DNA from: Cylindrotheca closterium
Taxonomy: Eukaryota > Bacillariophyta > Bacillariophyceae > Bacillariales > Bacillariaceae
Assembly: GCA_933822405.4 (NCBI GenBank)
Contig: CAKOGP040001557.1
Span: 407,330 to 471,329, forward strand
Length of the DNA stretch: 64,000 bases
Direction of reading: 5' to 3'
Shown: positions 32,630 to 41,798 of the stretch, piece after piece
Position numbering within the stretch: position 1 is the first letter of the stretch
Layout of the letters: each line of letters begins with the position of its first letter
Position numbers and translations under genes: made by a program
The notes under the pieces: generated by a model
What the model was told of the DNA's origin: nothing
Seen by the model: only the letters and a program-made list of their open reading frames with translations
Databases searched by the model: none

Positions 32630-33439
32630 TCGAGAGAATGTTGTTCATTTGATCCGTAAAGCTGGAAGGGGAAGTTCAGCCAGGAAAAGTTTACTTTGAA
32701 AGTCCAATTACACATGGCATGGCAACATCTTTTTCAAGGAAGCGAGAATTTTAAAGAAAAAGTACATTTGTTCATTTGGTCCTATTTTAAAATATGAATT
32801 ATAAAAATGATTGCGATAGATAGAACAATCGTTGGCGTGAAACACTATTCCTGATGACAGTGCCAATGGAAAATATCATCTCGTCATCAGGCCTCATTGG
32901 TGTCATCCAATTTCAGATTTCAGATACAGGAATGGCAAAGGTATTATATACGCAGCATCATCAGGGGTAATGATAAAATCGTATGCGTATTGTACGATAC
33001 TTTTCGATTTTTATATCGCGTAAAACTTCACTAACTACAAACTCAACAACGTGAAAATATGCAGCAAAACGATTTGTACCGGGTATCCATGCAACTTATA
33101 TATTTATATATTATGTATATATTTTTTTTAAAAAATATTTATATATATGTATAAATATATATATTATAATATGTCTTTTCGATACTTTTATTGGCACCGG
33201 TCAAAGATCAAAGACTTTCCTACTGTAATATGTAAAAGACTTTCTGCTCACCAGCTGGCCGCGACCAAACAGCACATGCAGATCGAAACTTCAAATTGCC
33301 TGTTTCTGAAATGCAGTTTCCACAATTTCGAAATTCTGAAGAGCAAATTGAAAATCATGCAATTCATTCTCATATCTTTTTCATGCTCCTCAAGTGAGAC
33401 TAATATCTAGAAACTGAAATAAGGACTACATACTATAAT
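32630..33439. other. AT-rich gene-free stretch
   Basis: About 810 bp without a gene. It includes an almost pure A/T tract at 33095-33173 (TATATATTTATATATTATG type) lying ~270 bp before the next ATG. It may act as promoter, nucleosome-free region or replication-prone DNA. No function can be read off. Confidence 0.6.
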
Positions 33440-33985
33440 ATGGGGAACTCATATTCTGGATATGGACTTCTGCTTAGCTCTGTGCCTCTTCTCGTCCATG
33501 GGACGGAATGTTTCTTCCCATTGCATGCTCGATTTGTAGCAAACATTCTACCAATTTTTAGCTTTCAAAAAATTGAAGGCGAGTATCTTACCCTGGATGA
33601 CACAGTGAATATGTTACAGAAAGCAATTGATGCGGCCCCTTCTGAGAAATGGCGGGCCGCAGCCGACTTTATCTTCGTCCGGACCTTTGAACAGCGACAA
33701 GGTTCGGTTGGTTTTGTTGCGTGTGCTGCAGCAGCGTTCTATGCTTCCACCCTACCAGTTTCCCAGCGCCACCCTCTCCACATGTTATTCATGGTTCAAG
33801 CAGCGTTTATGGCCTTAGCAAATCTGCACCATGCTACTGGGTTCCCATTCTTGGGATATAATCCCTTTATTACCGCTGCTGGTAAAGGGCTTGGAATTGC
33901 GTTTGTCCCATTTTGGATCATGGCATTCTACTGCAACTATATGGGCTTTCAGGATTCGAAAAGTTCTCTGGCCAAGTTGGACTAG
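33440..33985 (+). CDS. Small membrane protein (181 aa, unknown)
   Basis: The ATG at 33440 opens 181 residues. Hydrophobic stretches at the N-terminus (GYGLLLSSVPLLVHG) and at about 95-109 (FVACAAAAFYASTL), 113-130 (LHMLFMVQAAFMALANL) and 148-170 (GLGIAFVPFWIMAFYCNYMG) suggest three or four membrane spans. A soluble helix (LTLDDTVNMLQKAIDAAP) lies between. No family is recognised. About 35 bp after the stop, a second frame is hydrophobic as well, so the gene may be longer and broken. Confidence 0.6.
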   Translation: MGNSYSGYGLLLSSVPLLVHGTECFFPLHARFVANILPIFSFQKIEGEYLTLDDTVNMLQKAIDAAPSEKWRAAADFIFVRTFEQRQGSVGFVACAAAAFYASTLPVSQRHPLHMLFMVQAAFMALANLHHATGFPFLGYNPFITAAGKGLGIAFVPFWIMAFYCNYMGFQDSKSSLAKLD

Positions 33986-34571
33986 ATTGAGCAACAAGTG
34001 TTCGTGCTTGGCCATATCCGTTGATGGCCAATGCTTTCTTCTTCTCGATGCTGATCTACCTTGCTGCTCATGCTGGTGGATCCACTACTATTGCTATCAG
34101 ATCTGGTATCACTAAATACTTAGACCTGGTATTCTCCTCATCCAGATTGAAAACTTGGCTCTGCAGCTGGGCTTCTTGTAGTCTTGATTTTGCTGTCAAA
34201 CTAGCCAATAAACCAAGTTCGATCCTGAATATTTTTGTTGGTCAAAAATGGGTTTCTATTCGCAATAGTCCATATTTTTTCGCATGAGTGAGTGAGTCTT
34301 CCTCCAATATTCATTTTGAGTAATGGTCGACCGTTGTGGTGTGCAAAGAATGCTTCTACTGTGTTCGCTGATGCCGGCAAACACTGCATACACTTTTTTT
34401 CAGGTGATTGGAGCCAATCCGAACGCGCCTTGTACGTAACAACGGTAGTATTTTATAAAATATAAACACGAGTTGTTTTCATCGCCCAAAATAAGCCCCC
34501 ATCACTTCTCTTTCTATTCACACAATTTTAAATTTACATCTTTTCTATTCCCAACTTCAAAAGCAACTACA
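33986..34571. other. Intergenic, with an unexplained hydrophobic frame
   Basis: From about 33990 to 34287 one frame reads a hydrophobic NAFFFSMLIYLAAHAGG followed by ~70 residues without features. It has no convincing start. It could be a lost 3' part of the preceding gene or chance. TTTTATAAAATATAAAC at 34451 is a possible TATA region for the next gene. Confidence 0.4.
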
Positions 34572-35447
34572 ATGTCGGATAGTCCATCCACAAATCAAGG
34601 TAGCACGAGCGGCCAGTCGGTGCGTTCTGGAATCATAGAAGAAGAAAGTGGAGTCACCCCATTCACGTACATTCTCCTCACGTGGGGGCTTCTACTCGTC
34701 TCCACTTTCACTCTTATTGTGATCGTCTGCAACCGAAATCGTCGTCGCCAACGAGACCAACACCAGCACAACAACAATGCCATGGTGGAAGAAGGACGAC
34801 AACCGGCAGATTCCAACCAGCACGAAGAACTCAGCAATCAAAAGACAAATAGCTCTTCTCATTTCCAACTTATCGCACTTGTCGCTATAAATGCCATCTT
34901 TGCCTTGGCTCTTTCTATATACGCCAATTCGACATGCGAGTTTTTGCAAGCCGACGATCGTTCTATTATCATGTCTTTTCCACCCTTGAACGCCAACGAC
35001 GACACGTTTACTACGGTCGAGGTGTACAGTCTTGGACTATGGAGTCTTGTAGCCACGAACGGTGCACCTGGCTACTTGGAGGGAGACCTGAATGGCGAAG
35101 TCGAGGCTTGCTTCGAGGTATCTTACCTCTTCTACCTGGACGGTTACTACAAAATGGCAAGGGCATCAGCCGTGATTGCCTCGTTGATCGGAGGACTAAG
35201 TCTGCTCACCTTTCTGGTACTTGCCTGCGACTTTGCCCGCCTTCGCCGCTTCAGTCGCCTCCTGGGATGGTCATTTGGAGTTACTACAGTCTTCCAGCTA
35301 TTTACACTAGCTTTCCTTGGAACAGAATACTGTGATTCCTCGAACTGTTCTCTTCACAAGGGGGGAGCCTCATCTGTTACAGCGGCAGCGTATTGGCTGT
35401 TTTGCGTCTTCGCAGTTCTCTCTGGTGTTGGCGGATTTGAACAGTAA
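34572..35447 (+). CDS. Multi-span membrane protein (291 aa, unknown)
   Basis: The first ATG in frame is at 34572; the frame upstream of it lacks an ATG. Membrane spans are visible at about 31-53 (FTYILLTWGLLLVSTFTLIV), 98-118 (FQLIALVAINAIFALALSIY), ~200-222, ~238-258 and at the C-terminus (AAAYWLFCVFAVLSG). A His/Gln/Asn-rich cytosolic-type loop lies after the first span, and an acidic loop with Cys (YLEGDLNGEVEACFEVSYLF) between spans two and three. The second to fifth spans with Cys-bearing loops give a tetraspan-like layout. The family is not recognised. Confidence 0.7.
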   Translation: MSDSPSTNQGSTSGQSVRSGIIEEESGVTPFTYILLTWGLLLVSTFTLIVIVCNRNRRRQRDQHQHNNNAMVEEGRQPADSNQHEELSNQKTNSSSHFQLIALVAINAIFALALSIYANSTCEFLQADDRSIIMSFPPLNANDDTFTTVEVYSLGLWSLVATNGAPGYLEGDLNGEVEACFEVSYLFYLDGYYKMARASAVIASLIGGLSLLTFLVLACDFARLRRFSRLLGWSFGVTTVFQLFTLAFLGTEYCDSSNCSLHKGGASSVTAAAYWLFCVFAVLSGVGGFEQ

Positions 35448-36042
35448 ACAGGATGGCATTGGCTCGCTCAGAGGAGGAGGAGCTATGCTTCGTGGTGACA
35501 TCTGCTCCATCATGTCTCAGCCATCAAGCGACCCTACTGGGATTTGCCGATTATCGAAATAGTATGTAAAACACTAATATGTGGTTTTAGAGCTATGTGT
35601 GCACGCTGTATGTACTATGTATGCACACTATGTATGTATTTGTTTCATTTTCATGTACTGGTAGTCGTACCATGTACTGTACCTACTGGTAGATTCTTTC
35701 TTGATGGATCGTCTATGACTGACTCCTTCGACCGAATCTAACAAGGAGTTGAAGTGTGTCGTGACGACGACGGGTGCGAATGAATCGATCGCATCATCAT
35801 CAATTCACAATTGTACCTTCGGTATCATCCTACCTGTAAATACAACACTTCCCACTCCCATTCCCTCACCATATCTCTCCAATCAATCAGCTGGATATTT
35901 GCCGTTAGTGTTTTCGACGGTTTGTTGAGAAGCAATAAGTCAAGGCCTACAAGAACCAGAGACGTCAGCACCAACCAATCAACGGCTTCAACAGCGCAAA
36001 CCCAATCTATTCCCTTTGAAACATACTAATTAATGACTCAAG
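35448..36042. other. Gene-free stretch
   Basis: About 595 bp, no gene. At 35590-35692 the words TGTACTATGTATGCACACTATGTATG and GTACTGGTAGTCGTACCATGTACTGTACC form a dense GTAC/TATG cluster. Confidence 0.5.
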
Positions 36043-37986
36043 ATGGTTTGGTTTGTGGCGGTCCTCAAACCTTTTCTAATTGTATGGACTGGATTGAAGG
36101 TAATCGATGACATGGCCTTATTGGTGCGTCTCAGTCGGCTTGGGCTTGCCACCGTTCCCTTTCCGGGCAAGAAACGAGACGAATCCAAGGCCATGTGTGG
36201 TTTGTGCGACGACGTTGTGGGTGACCTCATGGTCGGATCTGATGGTATTTCAGTCATACCCTGTAACGTCGCTTGTATCGGAATCAAACCATGCATTGAA
36301 ATGTGCGAAAAAGTTAAAGAGGCTAGTGAAGAAACTTCGGAATTTCCATGCATCGCTTTGGGTTATTGTGACGCTATGGAGCATGGCTATGTATCTTCCA
36401 CCGACATTGACTGCAAGAGTGGCGCCTTTTTCAGTTGCCAGCCGAGCCAATATTGTCGACGCAAACGAGAAGGAGTGAAAATGAGATGCGAATTGAAACC
36501 GGGGATCGGACGGTGGAATGGAATGAAGAACCTGGCTTCGACGTATACGGCGGCCTTGGCAATTGGGCTGAGCAGCCAGCTATATTGCAGTGAGCCTGGA
36601 GCTGGTCCATACTGTATTACCAAACCGAAAGGAACCGGGTTACTTGCTGAATGGGCTGGGTTCGGTCTCGTTATCCTTTGGGGTGGATACAAGTCCATAT
36701 CGGCGCTGGAAACACCTGGCGGCAATGATGATCGGCAATGGCTCACCTTCTGGGTCATTTATACGCTTTGGCTTTGCATCGAAGGTTTTGCCTTGCGCGT
36801 CATCCTATCGAACATTCCACTCTACTACGAAGTCAAGTTCTTTCTGCTCTGCTGGCTCCTGTTCTATTCGGGTGCCGAATCATGCTACCGGAAACTGAGA
36901 CGAATCTTGGAGAGACTACTCCGTGACCGATCATGCGTCTGGTCGGACGAAGCCATTGCACAAGAAGGTCTCCAATTGATGACCGAGACTGGAGGAGAGG
37001 TCGTTCAACACCATTTGGAGGAACTGGAGTCAAAGCATCAAGCCTCCCCAGTTGTAGGGCTGCGGAACCGACGAAAGTCATCCGGTATCCGAGTCAGTTG
37101 GGCTCCGAACCGGTATTGGCAGTATGACTTTGATCTGGACATGAAAGACCCCTCTAAAATGCAATTGAACACGGAATCCATGACCAACCGCCAGAAACTC
37201 TTTCTGCTGTCCAAATTTTTGCTGTCGTCCGAAGGAAGCTTCCAATTGGAGCAATCTCGCTCCTTTTCCGAAACGGATCGAATATTGTTAATGGAACGGG
37301 CTGCTCAGGTTGTCTCCTTTCAACCCCGCTTCCTGCGAGTCAAACTACACGGCTGCATTGAGGGACCCCAAGGCGAACTCCCTCCAATGGATTCCAATGA
37401 AAAGGCCGATGGCTACGTCATTTGTCATCTAGTACCAGCTTCCGGCATGCCGTATCCACCCAAAGGGGTTCAATCTTCCACCTGCTACCGCAATCTATCT
37501 CCCCAATGGAACGAAGAATTGGAAATTCCCTTGGAAGGTGGTAGACTCGATTCCGATGGATTTTTTCGATCCGAACATGCCCATACCACCCAGTTGCATC
37601 TGTGCGTACTGGATGCGGACGCTGGACAATGGAGTCTTCTTTTGTACGCTAGCCGTATCTTGCTGATTCTGGAAGCTGTCTGTTGGATCATTGCCTACAT
37701 CGATGGAGTCACAGACAATTTGTCGGTCTTTGGCAAGTGGGTTTGGATTTTTGTGACAACTGTATTGACTATCAATTTTGTGGTTGGCTACTACATGGCT
37801 GTATGGCAACGAAGTGATGACGAGCCAGTCGGATTCTGCACTGTCCCCTTGGGAATTCTATTGGATCAGCAGAAGCATACTCTGAAACTGACGCTGCATC
37901 CAGAAGACGATGAATCCAAAGCTAGGCAGAATTCAGTGGGTGGATATGGAATAATTCGCGTCACCTTGTCGCTCTCTGAAACTTAG
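36043..37986 (+). CDS. REEP/HVA22 (TB2/DP1) protein with Cys-rich N-domain and a C2-like domain split by a membrane hairpin
   Basis: 647 residues in one exon. Residues 52-149 form a Cys-rich, saposin-like region (MCGLCDDVVG, CNVACIGIKPCIEMCE, FPCIALGYC). Residues ~204-288 match the TB2/DP1/HVA22 family: GGYKSISALETPGGNDDRQW, then LTFWVIYTLW and IPLYYEVKFFLLCWLL. From ~428 a C2-like beta sandwich starts (RFLRVKLHGCIEG, ADGYVICHLVPASG, SPQWNEELEIPLE, TQLHLCVLDAD). It is then interrupted at 529-588 by two hydrophobic spans (LLLYASRILLILEAVCWII and WVWIFVTTVLTINFVVGYYM). It resumes with RSDDEPVGFCTVPLGILL, the usual end of a C2 fold. HVA22/REEP proteins shape ER tubules and C2 domains bind lipids, so an ER membrane-shaping or contact-site role is likely but inferred. 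Confidence 0.8.
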   Translation: MVWFVAVLKPFLIVWTGLKVIDDMALLVRLSRLGLATVPFPGKKRDESKAMCGLCDDVVGDLMVGSDGISVIPCNVACIGIKPCIEMCEKVKEASEETSEFPCIALGYCDAMEHGYVSSTDIDCKSGAFFSCQPSQYCRRKREGVKMRCELKPGIGRWNGMKNLASTYTAALAIGLSSQLYCSEPGAGPYCITKPKGTGLLAEWAGFGLVILWGGYKSISALETPGGNDDRQWLTFWVIYTLWLCIEGFALRVILSNIPLYYEVKFFLLCWLLFYSGAESCYRKLRRILERLLRDRSCVWSDEAIAQEGLQLMTETGGEVVQHHLEELESKHQASPVVGLRNRRKSSGIRVSWAPNRYWQYDFDLDMKDPSKMQLNTESMTNRQKLFLLSKFLLSSEGSFQLEQSRSFSETDRILLMERAAQVVSFQPRFLRVKLHGCIEGPQGELPPMDSNEKADGYVICHLVPASGMPYPPKGVQSSTCYRNLSPQWNEELEIPLEGGRLDSDGFFRSEHAHTTQLHLCVLDADAGQWSLLLYASRILLILEAVCWIIAYIDGVTDNLSVFGKWVWIFVTTVLTINFVVGYYMAVWQRSDDEPVGFCTVPLGILLDQQKHTLKLTLHPEDDESKARQNSVGGYGIIRVTLSLSET

Positions 37987-39125
37987 GGATTGATTGCTAT
38001 AATGATGTGATGTTCGAGTAGCTAGATGAACATGGAGACATGCAAGGATATCGAACGAGAGATGCCATACCTCCGACTTTAACAACATCATCATTCGATT
38101 ACGCTATAATATCACGACACTAGACTCCCAACATTATTGTTTTCGCCTCACTTGTATCAAGGTACACTATTGAGGTACACTATCAAGTTCCAAGAAAGAA
38201 GACCGATGCCTGTCTCCAATCCAGAGTACTAACTCTGGGCTTCGGATCTTTTGATGTTGATCTTCGCGTTGACCTATCAGAATGTTGACAGATCGTGTCA
38301 CATCAAGAAGTGCTTCTCATCATCAAAAAATCACATCAAATCTGCACGAATGCAATGGCCTGGCCTTCGACCCAATTCTGTTCCGAAGGTTCGCGGTTCG
38401 GATGTTCTTGAATTCTTCCTCTAGAGATTTTAAGTAGCAAACTGCTTACGTATGTCAAGCACGTGAAAACTTGTACACATGTTTGCCGTAAAATGCATTG
38501 GTACAAAACATCGGCTGGCGGAATGAGGTTTCGGACAGCACGAGTTCAGCGTTAACCCGAACTTCGAAAGAACCACCTGAGCACAACGATACAAACATCT
38601 ATCTGCAAAATTGAGGTAAAAGCGATTTGTAAATCAACAAATCACCTTTTGTTTTCACTCTATTTCATAAAGTTTCATAAATTGGTCAATCGAATGAATT
38701 CCAAGTTATGATGTTAGACAAGGAGGTAAGGATCCCTCACTTTGATGGGAATATCTTAGCGTTTACTCAAAGACATCATTATTGCACGCGTTAAATACCA
38801 CTGTCACGCATTTTGCGAAGTTCCCAAGTTTTGCTTCTTTTTCGACCAGAACCACTGAGTGAGTCTGATGAGTTCGTGTTTTATCTCAAGCTCAACCTCC
38901 ACCACCCTCCGTTGCGAAAGCAAAACGAGTTGTGTAAAGTGAACTCAGCTTTGTGTAAGCAACAGAATAAACAAGCTGAATCTTTGTTAACATTTGCGAA
39001 ACATAGATTATTGCCATCCAGCGTTCACCTGAAAAGTGCAGTTTGAAATCACCTGAAACTGACGAAACAGCGAAACTGAGACCAATCGGACAATTCACAT
39101 TTTGTTTTGGAAAGATACAAATCAC
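37987..39125. other. Gene-free stretch
   Basis: About 1.1 kb with no supportable gene. Short direct repeats only: GGTACACTAT twice at 38161-38183, and TTTCATAAAG/TTTCATAAAT at 38665-38684. The ~500 bp before 39126 should hold the promoter of the HSF-type gene. Confidence 0.55.
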
Positions 39126-41729
39126 ATGACAAGCATGGATGTAGACGCTCGAACACAAGAAACAGCGGCTGCTCTGCTCGGGGTGGCCATGAAACGTCAT
39201 CAAGCTCCTCCTCCTGCGGCTTCTGCTGCCGAAGCTCCGCATAACATCAATGATTCGCTTCAGAGATGGGGAACCCGTGATGGGACGTCTGCTAGTTCTG
39301 CCCCTTCAGTTTCATCACCGGCCCCTGCCGTAGGAGTAGCCTCGGTACCACAAGCTTCAGCTCCTACAGCTGGCTTGATGAATGGCGCGAATCCTGTAGC
39401 CGCTCCTGCTGTCCCCAGAGCTCCTCCATCGTCCCACACAGCTGGAGCATTCGTAACCCCTCAACCATCTCATATTCACATGCCTCAGCATGCATCTGCT
39501 GAATCTGCCGCAGCGTCTACCAGTTCAGTACCACTGCATACACGTCAAGCCCAACAAGTACAAACTGCACCAAATGGCGGTGCAGACGCCAATACAGTCC
39601 TTTCCATGTCGAGTATTGGCTTTGGGATTGATTCCTCCGCTCACGCCTCCTGGGGCAATGCCACGGAAGCGGCCAGTCGGGCCTTGCAAGATGCCATGGA
39701 ACGGAGTACTTTAAGGTTGCCGATGACTATGCCTGCGCAGCACTTGCTACAAATCAAGGTTCAACTGGGAGTACCGCCGAAACAACCGAACAGTACAGAA
39801 CCAATGAATGTGGATCTTTCGAGGCTAACTTCCATTCTCCCACGGGCCATTCCTGTTTTGCCAATTCGAGTAGATGTGGGAGGACTTTTTATGAGAGGAG
39901 AAACCCAGGGATCACCGTCTATTTGTACAGCAGTGGCTTGCATTACACTCCAATCAAGGGCACCTTTGTCCATGTCAGAGCAACCGGTTGCTCGAGCGTT
40001 TCATAGTGTCCCAGCACAACCCGCACATCCACAAAATCCCTGGACGAACATAGAGGTACACCCGTCAACAGCTACAGCCCCGACTACTACAGATCCAGCG
40101 GCTTCCAAGTTTGTCAAGGCTCCATCTCCAGCTGCCTCTTCTGGTAGTGCAGATATACCCCACGCACCAGCCTCTATTTCTAGTGCGGCACCCGCCATTT
40201 CACCACCTCCTCAAAACCCTAGTGGTCCTGCTACAGCTGCACTGGCACAAGCATCGCCATTATCATGCATGCCGTCCGCGTCACCATCCGTGGTCATGCC
40301 ATTGACAGGAGAGCCTCGAGTTCCCAACGGTATTCTACCACCTTCGGAAACTATCAACGCGGGAGGCCCCCCTCCTCCGCCTCCTCCCCCTCCGCGGAAT
40401 GTGCGGCGCAATACTTCCATTGAAATGCTCGCCATGATTAGTGAAGAGATCCGGTTGGCTGGAGACAAAAATGGCAGCACAACTGAATTGACGCCGAATG
40501 AAGATGGCATTTACATTGGGTTGGATGGCCAGCCTATGGTAATGGGAGAGGATGGCCAATTGCGAAATGGAAATTACAATTACAAAAAGTTACCTCCAGG
40601 TGTTACTACCAAGAACAATCGTCGTCTCTTTGTCAAGCATTCCTACAGAGATCATTCCAGCGAAAAGCCGTTGCCGGAAGAAAAGGACTTGACGGGTGTG
40701 GGATCTTCTACGAGGACGCCAAATGCTGCCTTTCCACTGAAACTTCATGAAACATTGACTCAAATTGAAAACGACGGTCACGACGATATCATTGGCTGGA
40801 TGCCACATGGTCGCTCTTTCAAGATTCACAAACAAAAAGAGTTTGCCGAAATCATTTTGCCTCGCTACTTTGTCATGACCAAAAAGTCCAGTTTTCTTCG
40901 GCAGCTCAACTTGTACGGATTTAATCGATTCAGTGCTGGGCCCGACCAAGGAAGCTACTACCATGAAAAGTTTCTGCGAGGAATGAAGTTTTTGTGCCGG
41001 AGAATGACCCGCCAAAAGGTCAATGGAAACCGCATTCGATCGGCGGGAAATCCCGATGAAGAACCTGTTTTGTCAAGCTATCCACAGTGTCCGGACGTTG
41101 GGTCCACGATCAAGTCTCCTTCGGGTACCATGCTGGCTGCTTCTCCCTCGGCTCCCAATGGAACAAGCTACAGTCCACAGAGAAGTGATGGTATGTACGT
41201 GGATAATCCTTCAATATCTCAAGACTTCAACGGGACAGGCACCTCATCTTCGTCCTTTGACAGCACGGTAGTGAGCTTCCCTCTTCAACTACAACGAATG
41301 TTAGACAAGCTTGAGGCAGATGGAAATACGGGAATTATTTCTTGGCTCTCGCATGGGCGCGCCTTTATCATTCATGATCCCGATGCTTTTGCTGCCAAGA
41401 TCATGCCATTGTACTTTCACCAGAGCAACTTTTCATACTTCCAAAGGCAATTGCAGCTCTACCGGTTTCAACAGTTCACATCAGGACCTGACACAGGAGC
41501 GTACTTCCATTCTAACTTTCAACGGGGAATGCCACACCTGTGTGCCCGGGTGGCACGTCTCCCTCGGGGTTCTATGGGTGGCGCTTCTGGGATTCCAAAC
41601 GCCGAACCTAATCTATATGCCGTGGACTCCTTGCCGGCAATAGAGCGAGGTTCAATTGTCAATGCGCCCAGTGGAAAAGTCGATTTGATGATGGACGACG
41701 GCAATGTGATGCAAACGGAGGCAATCTAG
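39126..41729 (+). CDS. Heat-shock-factor-type transcription factor with two HSF DNA-binding domains
   Basis: 867 residues from the ATG at 39126 (upstream frame has no ATG; a second ATG is at 39135). Residues 1-~520 are low-complexity Ala/Pro/Ser with a polyproline run (PPPPPPPP). A first HSF DNA-binding domain covers about 530-640: FPLKLHETLTQIE, IIGWMPHGRSFKIHK, ILPRYFVMTKKSSFLRQLNL, YGFNRF, GSYYHEKFLRG. A second covers about 712-815: FPLQLQRMLDKLE, IISWLSHGRAFIIHD, IMPLYFHQSNFSYFQRQLQL, YRFQQF, GAYFHSNFQRG. No heptad-repeat trimerisation region of the classic HSF type is evident. The second domain has Tyr-Phe-Gln where the first has the canonical Phe-Leu-Arg of the recognition helix, so the two may differ in DNA contact. 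It acts in the nucleus. Confidence 0.9.
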   Translation: MTSMDVDARTQETAAALLGVAMKRHQAPPPAASAAEAPHNINDSLQRWGTRDGTSASSAPSVSSPAPAVGVASVPQASAPTAGLMNGANPVAAPAVPRAPPSSHTAGAFVTPQPSHIHMPQHASAESAAASTSSVPLHTRQAQQVQTAPNGGADANTVLSMSSIGFGIDSSAHASWGNATEAASRALQDAMERSTLRLPMTMPAQHLLQIKVQLGVPPKQPNSTEPMNVDLSRLTSILPRAIPVLPIRVDVGGLFMRGETQGSPSICTAVACITLQSRAPLSMSEQPVARAFHSVPAQPAHPQNPWTNIEVHPSTATAPTTTDPAASKFVKAPSPAASSGSADIPHAPASISSAAPAISPPPQNPSGPATAALAQASPLSCMPSASPSVVMPLTGEPRVPNGILPPSETINAGGPPPPPPPPPRNVRRNTSIEMLAMISEEIRLAGDKNGSTTELTPNEDGIYIGLDGQPMVMGEDGQLRNGNYNYKKLPPGVTTKNNRRLFVKHSYRDHSSEKPLPEEKDLTGVGSSTRTPNAAFPLKLHETLTQIENDGHDDIIGWMPHGRSFKIHKQKEFAEIILPRYFVMTKKSSFLRQLNLYGFNRFSAGPDQGSYYHEKFLRGMKFLCRRMTRQKVNGNRIRSAGNPDEEPVLSSYPQCPDVGSTIKSPSGTMLAASPSAPNGTSYSPQRSDGMYVDNPSISQDFNGTGTSSSSFDSTVVSFPLQLQRMLDKLEADGNTGIISWLSHGRAFIIHDPDAFAAKIMPLYFHQSNFSYFQRQLQLYRFQQFTSGPDTGAYFHSNFQRGMPHLCARVARLPRGSMGGASGIPNAEPNLYAVDSLPAIERGSIVNAPSGKVDLMMDDGNVMQTEAI

Positions 41730-41798
41730 AGCTAGCGAATTATAATAACTAATATTATGACCTGTTCAATTATTACCACTGTTACAAGTGCCGATGGC

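Noticed and set aside
34021..34287. 88-residue plus-strand frame with a hydrophobic start
   Set aside because: Not called as a separate gene: no good ATG context, no family and no paralog. Kept only as a possible remnant.
39102..39125. Earlier starts for the HSF gene, and similarly for the genes starting at 34572, 45077, 50503 and 23195
   Set aside because: The open frames extend upstream but only with TTG or GTG codons; the first in-frame ATG was used in each case.
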